A stretch of 40,320 bases of DNA from an uncultured Bacteroidota bacterium (GTDB lineage: Bacteria > Bacteroidota > Bacteroidia > Chitinophagales > LD1). The stretch spans positions 1-40,320 of the forward strand of contig CAIOTH010000157.1 of assembly GCA_903861145.1 (NCBI GenBank), given 5' to 3'. Under the pieces are notes generated by a model. The model was not told the origin of the DNA. It saw only the letters and a list, made by a program, of their open reading frames with translations, and made no database searches. The translations under genes and the position numbers were made by a program. This document shows, one piece after another, positions 26,231-32,780 of the stretch (position 1 is the stretch's first letter; each line of letters opens with the position of its first letter).

Positions 26231-26407
26231 CTACATGTATTTATACAAAACGCATCCTATATAGCGGACGGGGTGTAATGTGGTTGCTCCCATACTTATT
26301 GACACGTTGATAACCTCTATTTCGGTGTTTTGAAAAAAGAATTTGCCTATAGCTTTGTTCAGATCGGCCAGTGAACCTTCTTCGAAGCTTTCAACCATAT
26401 ATTTCAT
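26231..26407 (-). CDS. 58-aa Cse60-like small protein
   Basis: A complete ATG-to-TAG frame on the minus strand that falls just under a 60-aa cutoff. The product starts 'MKYMVESFEEGSLADLNKAI' and continues with 'NTEIEVINVSISMG' and 'RYIGCVLYKYM'. The pattern (charged helix 'EEGSLADLNKAIGKFF', then strand 'IEVINVSIS', then a final 'IGCVLYK' strand) matches the small alpha/beta fold of the Cse60/YdhN-type family known from Bacillus sporulation and found widely outside spore formers. In this phylum the function is unknown. A terminator of the neighbouring gene lies about 120 bp upstream, so it is transcribed separately. Confidence 0.7.
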   Translation of the reverse strand: MKYMVESFEEGSLADLNKAIGKFFFQNTEIEVINVSISMGATTLHPVRYIGCVLYKYM

Positions 26408-26525
26408 AGGTTATGTTTTAGGTTAAGGCAATTGCTTTAAATAACAATCAACGCTAATGCACTTTTGGCATACGCATAGGTTTGGTTTTTGTTCCAATAT
26501 TATTGTTAACCTGGCATTAAAGCAT

Positions 26526-26551
26526 AAAAAAAGGCCGCTTAACAGGCGGCC
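26526..26551 (-). terminator. Rho-independent terminator of the 26575-27117 gene
   Basis: On the minus strand GGCCGC (26551-26546) pairs with GCGGCC (26538-26533) around a 7-base loop and is followed by seven T (26532-26526). It is 24 bases past the stop of the minus-strand gene. Confidence 0.9.
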
Positions 26552-26574
26552 CTTCAAGATTTTAAACCAACAAA

Positions 26575-27117
26575 TTATTGAGCCAGCTTATCAAGCGCTG
26601 CATTAAAAGTAGGCTTTACTTTTTCCCAGTTTGCACCTAAAAATTTAGGGTCAACATTTTCGGTAAGGGTTTTTAAATAGCCTGCAAGTTGTTTAGTAGT
26701 GGTAGCAGTTTTTACATTGCCAAGCCATTTGTCTTTAACTTTAGCCCAAGCCGAAGTAAAAGCCGAGCTTTTTAAACCAGCCTCCAGCTTTTGCAATAAA
26801 CCTGAAGTACCTTTAACATCGGTTGTAGATTTTGCCTGAGATTGAAAAGCGCTTTTGCCTTTATTAAACTCATCGGTTAAAGCTGTTGGCGAAACCTGGC
26901 CAGAGAATTGAGATATAAGCGTACCAACGCTGGATTTGGCACTTGTTTCAACTTTAGTTACCGCCTGGGTACTAGTAGTTTGGGTTTGAGTGGCGGTTTT
27001 TTGAGCATCTTGCTCAGCATTGTTTATGGATGCAGGCATACCCATTTGAGCGCTCAACGAAATAATAGTTGCACTTAAGGCGAGAGTGGAAAACAGTTTT
27101 AATTTCATATGTTTCAT
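26575..27117 (-). CDS. Secreted helical protein of unknown function, Thr/Gln-rich
   Basis: A 180-aa protein. Two ATGs are possible (27117 and 27108); both give a signal peptide ('MKLKLFSTLALSATIISLSAQ'). After it comes a low-complexity stretch rich in Gln, Thr and Ala ('QTQTTSTQAVTKVETSAKSS', about residues 45-65), then helical segments in which Ala and Lys alternate ('SSAFTSAWAKVKDKWLGNVK', 'KQLAGYLKTLTENV', 'NWEKVKPTFNAALDKLAQ'). It resembles small Bacteroidota secreted proteins with no assigned role. A 9-base G tract lies in its upstream region (27153-27161). It is the last gene in its direction before a strong terminator; the ABC operon upstream may or may not read through. Confidence 0.68.
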   Translation of the reverse strand: MKHMKLKLFSTLALSATIISLSAQMGMPASINNAEQDAQKTATQTQTTSTQAVTKVETSAKSSVGTLISQFSGQVSPTALTDEFNKGKSAFQSQAKSTTDVKGTSGLLQKLEAGLKSSAFTSAWAKVKDKWLGNVKTATTTKQLAGYLKTLTENVDPKFLGANWEKVKPTFNAALDKLAQ

Positions 27118-27152
27118 TTTTTAGTGGTGGCAATATTGAAGAATAAAACTGA

Positions 27153-27161
27153 GGGGGGGGG
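27153..27161. repeat. G9 homopolymer upstream of a secreted protein gene
   Basis: Nine consecutive G on the plus strand (C on the transcribed minus-strand sense), 36-44 bases upstream of the ATG at 27117. The position is compatible with a promoter spacer, so slipped-strand mispairing could switch the gene's promoter strength. It is the longest G/C homopolymer I noticed in the window. Confidence 0.75.
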
Positions 27162-27169
27162 CTATTAGA

Positions 27170-27200
27170 TTATCCACTATGAAAAATAAGTTGTGGATAT
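27170..27200. repeat. Inverted repeat of DnaA-box-like 9-mers
   Basis: TTATCCACT (27170-27178) and the reverse complement of TGTGGATAT (27192-27200, i.e. ATATCCACA) each differ by one base from the DnaA box TTATCCACA. The TATCCAC/GTGGATA cores form a 7-bp inverted repeat with a 15-base spacer between the ABC operon and the secreted protein gene. Confidence 0.55.
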
Positions 27201-27231
27201 TTCAAAGTCAATAGCTTGCCCGGTATCCGGC

Positions 27232-27981
27232 TTAGCTAAACCAACCAAACATACCAGGTAATTGAAGGCTGCCTTTAGCGCTCGCATCTAAGTCACGCAA
27301 TATTTTGCCTTCGGCCATTTGAATTAACCTGTTGCCATATTGATGGGCATCTTTAAGGTTATGGGTAACTAATACGGCAGTCAGTTTGTATTCTTTCACC
27401 AGCGCATCGGCTGTTTCGAGAATGATATTGGCACTACGGGGGTCTAAGGCTGCCGTTGGTTCGTCGAGCAATAAAATATCCGTATGGTCCATTACACTCA
27501 TTAGTAAAGTTAATGCCTGCCGTTGCCCGCCTGATAAGGTGCCCATAGGTTGCTCAACTTTGTTTTCAAGGCCCATGCCCAGCGTAGCAATTCTATCCTG
27601 AACTATTTTTTTAAATGCCGCATTAACCCCGATTACCGGTTTTTTACGAGTTGTTCGCAAAGCGGCTAATCTAAAGTTGTCTAATATACTTAAATCAGGA
27701 GCAGTGCCACTTAAAGGATTTTGAAAAACACGGGCTATCCATTGACTGCGTTTATATTCCGGAAAATTGGTAACATCGGTATTACTAAGGAGCACTTTAC
27801 CTGTAGAAGGAATTTCGGCACCTGAAATAACATTGAGCAAAGTGGTTTTACCTGAACCATTTGAGCCAATCAACACTACAAACTCACCCTGGTTAATGTG
27901 GAGTGAGACATCATTAAGCGCCACCACCTGGTTTACCTGGCCTTTATTAAAAACCTTCTGAATGTTTTGTAGTGTTATCAT
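27232..27981 (-). CDS. ABC importer ATP-binding protein
   Basis: A 249-aa cytosolic ATPase with the full set of ABC motifs: Walker A 'GSNGSGKTT' (39-47), Q-loop near 'ARVFQNPLSGTAPDLSI', signature 'LSGGQRQAL' (149-153 core), Walker B 'ILLLDEPTAALD' (169-180), and the switch histidine in 'LVTHNLKDAH'. The first segment 'MITLQNIQKVFNKGQ' is typical of importer ATPases. It is the third gene of an operon with a binding protein and a permease; its start overlaps the permease stop by 4 bases (ATGA, 27978-27981), which implies translational coupling. The closest characterised layout is the TrpXYZ-type importer (COG1101 ATPase) of Streptococcus, but the substrate in Bacteroidota is not established. 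Confidence 0.93.
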   Translation of the reverse strand: MITLQNIQKVFNKGQVNQVVALNDVSLHINQGEFVVLIGSNGSGKTTLLNVISGAEIPSTGKVLLSNTDVTNFPEYKRSQWIARVFQNPLSGTAPDLSILDNFRLAALRTTRKKPVIGVNAAFKKIVQDRIATLGMGLENKVEQPMGTLSGGQRQALTLLMSVMDHTDILLLDEPTAALDPRSANIILETADALVKEYKLTAVLVTHNLKDAHQYGNRLIQMAEGKILRDLDASAKGSLQLPGMFGWFS

Positions 27982-28844
27982 GCAGGGTTAGTTCTTAAAC
28001 GGGGTATGCTTACGATCAATAAAACCATAACAGAGGTTACTAACTTTAAAAGGTTAGGGTCAACACCTACCGAAAGTGTGAATGCCAATACCAACTGGAA
28101 AACTATGCTACCGGTAAGCACGACAAGTAGTTGTGCAACAATAGAACGTAGGTTAAACCATTTAATTAAGGCATCACCAATCAAAACAGAACCCAGACCT
28201 GTTATAACTATTCCGATACCCATATTGATATCGGTAAAATTTTGATACTGTGCCACCAGGTAACCGCTAAGCGCAGTCATTGCATTGGCTATGGCCAGGC
28301 CGGTAATTTTCATAGCATTGTTATTAATGCCCAGAGCACGGGTCATAGAGGCGCTGTTACCGGTGGCGCGCATGGCGATACCGAAATCGGTTTTTAGTAA
28401 ATAGCCCAAAATTGCATAAAGAATAAAAACAAATATTAAACCGGTGAGGGCTTCATTATAAATGGCATTACTGAATGGATGGATAAATGAGAAAACCGAT
28501 TGCACATTCAACAAGGGAACGTTGCTTCGCCCAAGAATGGTAAGGTTGATAGAATACAAACCGGTCATTACCAAAATACCCGCGAGTAGGGCATCGATTT
28601 TAAGTTGCGTATGAATTATGCCGGTTAGCGAACCGGCAAAAGCACCTGCCACTATGACAATGGGTATGATAGCCCAGACGGGCAAGTGGGCCGTTAAAAG
28701 CACCGCTGTAATTACTGCACCCAGCGTATAACTACCATCGGTGGTTATATCGGGTATGCCGAATATTTTCATGGTAATGAAGATGCCCAACGCCATAGCG
28801 GAAAGACACAAACCCAACATGATAGCGGTTAAATAAAACTCCAT
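27978..28844 (-). CDS. ABC importer permease (COG4120/TrpY-like)
   Basis: A 288-aa inner-membrane permease with about nine hydrophobic segments. The signatures 'TMKIFGIPDITTDGSYTLGA' near the start, 'GLYSINLTILGRSNVPL' and 'GIAMRATGNSASMTRALGIN' in the middle are characteristic of the branched-chain-amino-acid/sugar-like BPD_transp_2 permease fold, in the COG4120 branch. It is sandwiched between the binding protein (18 bp upstream) and the ATPase (4-base overlap), so the operon order is binding protein, permease, ATPase. One permease gene means a homodimeric membrane channel. It moves the substrate delivered by the lipoprotein into the cytosol. Confidence 0.92.
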   Translation of the reverse strand: MEFYLTAIMLGLCLSAMALGIFITMKIFGIPDITTDGSYTLGAVITAVLLTAHLPVWAIIPIVIVAGAFAGSLTGIIHTQLKIDALLAGILVMTGLYSINLTILGRSNVPLLNVQSVFSFIHPFSNAIYNEALTGLIFVFILYAILGYLLKTDFGIAMRATGNSASMTRALGINNNAMKITGLAIANAMTALSGYLVAQYQNFTDINMGIGIVITGLGSVLIGDALIKWFNLRSIVAQLLVVLTGSIVFQLVLAFTLSVGVDPNLLKLVTSVMVLLIVSIPRLRTNPA

Positions 28845-28862
28845 TGATTGCGTGTTATCTAA

Positions 28863-29825
28863 TTACTTCACCGCTTCAAAATTAGCGGGTATTTCAATAT
28901 TATATTGCTTTGCTGCGCCGGGATTAAATACCCGCTTACGCAGCTTTACCATTTCCCATTTTAAGCCATTCGTGTTTTTGTTTTTGAGAAATACAGAAGC
29001 CTGTTCGCCGGCCTGGTAGCCCCATTGATAAATATCGGCGCCATAGGCCGCTACCGCACCTCTTGATACCAAACCGGCCTCGCTAGTAAACACCGGCACC
29101 TTGGCATTGTTACAAGCCTTTACAATGGTTTCGAACGAGCCGAAGATTGTATTATCGGGGTTTGCGAAAAATGCATCGATATTTTTGGTTAGCAACGATT
29201 GGGTTACCAGTTGAACATCGGCAGTACTATTTACCGGTAATGAAACCAATTCAACATCAAGTTGCGTTGCTAATTGTTGAATTCGCTTTAGGGCCTCCTC
29301 GCTTTGTGGTTCAGATTGATTGAACAGCATGCCTACCTTTAGTTTGCCATCTTTAGGCTTAACCAGTTTGGGTATAAGCGAAAACGAAGTGTCAATATAT
29401 TCTAACGACTCGCCCACACCGAATAAGTTAGCTGGTACATTGCCACTTGCATCAACCACATTCATCAATTGCGGCGAAGGAGAAACCATCATAAACACGG
29501 GAATTTCTTTTGTATTTTGAACTGCCGTTATGGTTGAAAGTGATGGATTGGTTGCAATAAGAGTAACCTTTTTAGAAATAAAATATTTGATTGAAAGGGC
29601 AAGCTTGGGTATATCGCCCTGAGCGTTGCGGTAAATAACTTCAATTGTCTTCTGATCTTCTGAATAGCCATTCTTTTTAAGTGCATCGAAAAAACCCTGT
29701 TTGGCCTGCGCGATAGTGTTATCTTCAAATGCATCGGCAAAGGCTACTACAGGAACGCCATTGTTGGAATTATTGCAGTTTGTAAAAACGGCAATTGCAA
29801 ACAGAAACAGAATTATTTTTCGCAT
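28863..29825 (-). CDS. ABC importer substrate-binding lipoprotein (ABC_sub_bind, TrpX-like)
   Basis: A 320-aa binding protein with a lipoprotein signal ending in 'AVFTNC' (Cys17); an Asn before Cys is atypical in enterics but common in Bacteroidota. The body is the ABC_sub_bind family (COG2984): 'DNTIAQAKQGFFDALKKNGY', 'EVIYRNAQGDIPKL', 'IPVFMMVSPSP', 'KLKVGMLFNQSEPQSE', 'DAFFANPDNTIF', 'VPVFTSEAGLVSRGAVA', 'YGADIYQWGYQAG'. In Streptococcus pneumoniae relatives (TrpX) bind aromatic amino acids. Here the ligand must be tested. As a lipoprotein it is tethered at the membrane next to its permease. It is the first gene of the operon, with a 161-bp gap to the divergent small secreted protein. Confidence 0.92.
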   Translation of the reverse strand: MRKIILFLFAIAVFTNCNNSNNGVPVVAFADAFEDNTIAQAKQGFFDALKKNGYSEDQKTIEVIYRNAQGDIPKLALSIKYFISKKVTLIATNPSLSTITAVQNTKEIPVFMMVSPSPQLMNVVDASGNVPANLFGVGESLEYIDTSFSLIPKLVKPKDGKLKVGMLFNQSEPQSEEALKRIQQLATQLDVELVSLPVNSTADVQLVTQSLLTKNIDAFFANPDNTIFGSFETIVKACNNAKVPVFTSEAGLVSRGAVAAYGADIYQWGYQAGEQASVFLKNKNTNGLKWEMVKLRKRVFNPGAAKQYNIEIPANFEAVK

Positions 29826-29986
29826 TAGGTAGCTTAAATTTTAAAACTGCTATAAGGGATAAAGCATTTTGACAATCTAAAGTAAACTCATTTTTGATTT
29901 TTTGAGGGTTGTTACCTGTTTTGAATTAAAATCAAATATTGTCGACGGCGGGTTGTTCAATTTTTGCTAACTTTATTGAAAGCTAA

Positions 29987-30310
29987 ATGCCAGCTATGTT
30001 TCGTGTGCTCATAATATTATGTTGTTGCGTTTTAAAAGTGCACAGTGTTTGCGCGCAAAGTGATAGTATACCCGGCCTACCTAAATACGATTACCAGATA
30101 TACTTACCCAAACCCGCCAAAGAAATAAAGGAGTTATTATACGAAAAAGACTGCACGCCAATAAAAGGTAACATTTCTGACGGGAAGAAATCGATTATTA
30201 TGCAGGGTTATGAGCATGGTAATAAGGTACACGTAGTGGTTATATATATCGATGGCACGGAAGATGAGTTTGTGCGTAGCCCCTGCTATATCGACCCTGT
30301 AATATTATAA
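29987..30310 (+). CDS. Small secreted cysteine-containing protein of unknown function
   Basis: A 107-aa protein with a signal peptide (possible starts at 29987 or three codons later; cleavage near 'VCAQ', residue ~24). The mature ~83 aa has 'PKPAKEIKELLYEKDCTP', 'KSIIMQGYEHGNKVHVVVIY' and 'EDEFVRSPCYIDPVIL'. Two cysteines in it could form a disulfide, and the strand pattern suggests a compact beta-hairpin domain. The closest impression is a small Bacteroidota secreted protein with no known role. It diverges from the ABC importer operon and its stop is 8 bp from the convergent FG-GAP gene remnant. Confidence 0.7.
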   Translation: MPAMFRVLIILCCCVLKVHSVCAQSDSIPGLPKYDYQIYLPKPAKEIKELLYEKDCTPIKGNISDGKKSIIMQGYEHGNKVHVVVIYIDGTEDEFVRSPCYIDPVIL

Positions 30311-30318
30311 GCGCTTTG

Positions 30319-31125
30319 CTAATGCTGCACCAAAATTTTAGCGTTGTAGATTCTTTCGCCTGACTCAATGCGCAGCACATAAACGCCGGTGCCTAATTCA
30401 GAAGTAGAAAAGGTTAATTGATTTGATTGAATTGAGAAAGCAGTCAAAATTCTTTGCCCCAGCAGATTATACAATGCTATCTGCGCATTTTTCCAATCTC
30501 CTTCCTTTTTTAAACAGGTGAACTGTTGATTTGCCGGATTAGGATAAACCGCAAATTCGCTTTCGGGTGTAATAGTCTGCACGGCTAAAACGTTGCTGGA
30601 ATCCCAAAGTGTTTCGCTAAACATTTGGAGGCCGCCTAATGCATTGCCAACCAGGTATTCCAATTTGCCGTCTCCATTCAGGTCGTATGCCTGTATGGTT
30701 ACACGGGCACCGGCGTTATACCTTAAAAAGTTAGAATCGAGTAAGGCAAAATTACCGCTCCTTAATTTGCTTATATCAATGGCGTATTCGAAAATCAAGC
30801 CCTGGTCTGACCCTACAAATAGCTCCATATTCCCCAACGAATCACGCATAATATAAGGTTGGCTATTCCCAATAGTGCTTGTAGTTGATGTGACATTTAT
30901 GCCTCCAAAATTATTATTCACCGAATCTGCATTGAACATAGGCGCAGTTTTGGTGCCGTAGTTCCAGTAATAACTTAATCCGCCATCTACCCTGCCAATA
31001 ATAAGATCGGGTAGGCTATCGCCATTAACATCATAAATAAAAGGAGCTGCATTTCCCCCAACATTTATACTGTCATAATCAGCTATGGTCATTGAGGGAA
31101 AGGAGGCCACCGGGCCACCAACATT
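30319..31125 (-). pseudogene. C-terminal remainder of the split FG-GAP T9SS cargo gene
   Basis: This is the continuation, in the same frame, of the gene at 31126-32568 after a single TAA at 31126-31128. Reading through it restores 'SFF-(K)-NVGGPVASFPS', matching the sister repeat 'GGLSYYWNYGTKTAPMFN' in spacing. It contains three more FG-GAP/VCBS units ('DVNGDSLPDLIIG', 'DLNGDGKLEYLVG' and a weaker one) and a complete type A T9SS sorting domain ('FAVYPNPANQQFTC', 'ALYNLLGQRIL', 'GVYVLRIESG'). A GTG at 31110 is the only upstream start and has no signal peptide, so alone this part could not be exported. Confidence 0.75.
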
Positions 31126-32568
31126 TTAAAAAAAAGACAGATACCCATTTGCATCGCCCACCAACATATCGGGCTTACCATCGCCATCCAAATCTCCAAA
31201 AGCCGGATTATATCCCATAGTGCCGCTTGCCAGGCTGTATTGCGATAGGTTGCAATAGTCTGTTGTAACCAACTGGTAACGCGGTTGGGTATTAGTACCA
31301 ACGTTTTGATACAAGCCCAGCTGAGAGGTGCCTAAAACTGTGGCGTTGTAGTAGTAATAATTACCGGCCACTATATCCATTAATCCATCGCCGTTGAAAT
31401 CAAAAAAAACGGCCTTACTATCTGTACCAAAATCTATCATAGAACTAACTAAAAACGAATCGTTGCCTGAATATTGATAACTACATGTATCGCCGGTTAC
31501 ATAGTGGTAAAGCAAAACATTATTCACGTCCATAGCAGGGGCATTAAAAATAGGAGCTACAAGCATATCTTTAAAACCATCGTTATCGGCATCAACCTGG
31601 TAGACCGCCGGAAAGTATGGCATGTGAGCTGGTATATCGCAGTGCGGCCACAAGGTATCTACCCAGCCAATATTGGCGTATGATGAGCTGCCGGTATTGT
31701 TTAACAAAGCCAAACAATCTACATGTGCACCGCTTAACAGCAAATCAATATCGTGGTCGTTTTGATTATCGAAGGCGCTTAGGGCCGCACCGGTGTGGCG
31801 TGGGCCCTGCGGACCGGTGCCCTGACCTGTTCCGCCTTTGCAGCTAACGTTTAAATCAACCTGCAAAAATGAATTACCCACGTAAAAATTCCCCCAGCAA
31901 GAAGTAACCTGGCTAAAAATCATTGAGTCGGGCGAGAGCCCTTGTTCAACTGTTTGATTTTCATAATACTCAACTGCCGTACCATACACCCCAACAGTCA
32001 AAATATCGAGGTCGCCATCGCCATTTACATCCACAATGGCAGGTTGCCCTAAGCCGTTCGGCAAAATGTTAACTGTGTAGGGGGCATCGAAATAATAAAG
32101 ACAATACTTTACAACATCGTAATGAAGGTTACCTGCTACCCTTGAACCTTTATAAACCTTAATGCCAACCGGTACGGCATTGCCATGATTATCGGTTTCG
32201 CCCATTTGAAAAGTGAATAAATCGGGTATACCATCGCGATTGTAATCGGCTAAGGCGGCCCACTGGGTCATTACCGGAAAAACCGCTTCGTACTCAGGAG
32301 CATAATGAAAAGCGGTGTCGCTGTGGCTACCATCGTTTAAAAAGGTAAGAACCTTATTGCTACCTCTATCAAACACAAAAAGGTCATTTAGTCCATCGTT
32401 ATTCAAATCAACCTGAAAGAACTGCGGGGCGTTTATGCCGCCCGCCCAGGCATTTTGCAGGCTGCGGCCAAAGCGCTCGACAGGTATACCGGTAACCGGA
32501 AACTTAGTGGTTTGCCCCTGCAAAAAGCAAGCATAAAGACAGAGTAAAACGGGTAGCGCCTTTTTCAA
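31126..32568 (-). CDS. FG-GAP/VCBS-repeat secreted protein, cut short by in-frame TAA
   Basis: The intact 480-aa N-terminal part has a signal peptide ('MKKALPVLLCLYACFLQG', cleavage near 'LQGQ') and seven FG-GAP/VCBS beta-propeller blades with calcium-type loops: 'DLNNDGLNDLFVF', 'DYNRDGIPDLFTF', 'DVNGDGDLDILTV', 'DADNDGFKDMLVA', 'DFNGDGLMDIVAG', 'DLDGDGKPDMLVG' and a degenerate one. It stops at 31126 in 'GYLSFF', where a lysine is expected. The rest of the propeller and the type A sorting domain lie downstream in the same frame. Without them the product cannot use T9SS and would stay in the periplasm. The TAA arises where T8 meets A4 on the minus strand; a T-for-A change would convert AAA to TAA. 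A base error is possible. Confidence 0.75.
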   Translation of the reverse strand: MKKALPVLLCLYACFLQGQTTKFPVTGIPVERFGRSLQNAWAGGINAPQFFQVDLNNDGLNDLFVFDRGSNKVLTFLNDGSHSDTAFHYAPEYEAVFPVMTQWAALADYNRDGIPDLFTFQMGETDNHGNAVPVGIKVYKGSRVAGNLHYDVVKYCLYYFDAPYTVNILPNGLGQPAIVDVNGDGDLDILTVGVYGTAVEYYENQTVEQGLSPDSMIFSQVTSCWGNFYVGNSFLQVDLNVSCKGGTGQGTGPQGPRHTGAALSAFDNQNDHDIDLLLSGAHVDCLALLNNTGSSSYANIGWVDTLWPHCDIPAHMPYFPAVYQVDADNDGFKDMLVAPIFNAPAMDVNNVLLYHYVTGDTCSYQYSGNDSFLVSSMIDFGTDSKAVFFDFNGDGLMDIVAGNYYYYNATVLGTSQLGLYQNVGTNTQPRYQLVTTDYCNLSQYSLASGTMGYNPAFGDLDGDGKPDMLVGDANGYLSFF

Positions 32569-32737
32569 GTTAATTTTTTAGCCATTCAAATATAGTGGTC
32601 TTAAATCTACGAATGCCATTTTAAACCTTCGATAGCCGCTATAGTCAATCTATCGGAGGGCCCGTTAATTAAGACAAGCTTGAGCCATTTGAGTTTAATA
32701 TAGCATGATTGCAGCCTAAAATAAAATGGTTAAATAA

Positions 32738-32745
32738 TACATTTG
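32738..32745 (+). promoter_or_regulatory. Candidate -7 element for the copper monooxygenase gene
   Basis: TACATTTG matches the Bacteroidota -7 consensus TAnnTTTG exactly, 35 bases upstream of the ATG at 32781. An ATTG lies at 32708-32711, but the spacing of 26 is longer than usual, so the -33 box is doubtful. Confidence 0.4.
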
Positions 32746-32780
32746 CGTATCTTGTTTCTTTAAATCCATCTTAATAAAAA

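Noticed and set aside
27170-27200. Replication origin suggested by two DnaA-box-like sites
   Set aside because: Only two imperfect boxes, no AT-rich unwinding element cluster and no dnaA, dnaN or gidA next to it.
31126-31128. Recoding or readthrough of TAA as an amino acid
   Set aside because: TAA is not a known recoding codon in Bacteroidota and no downstream stem-loop stands out; a point mutation or base error is simpler.
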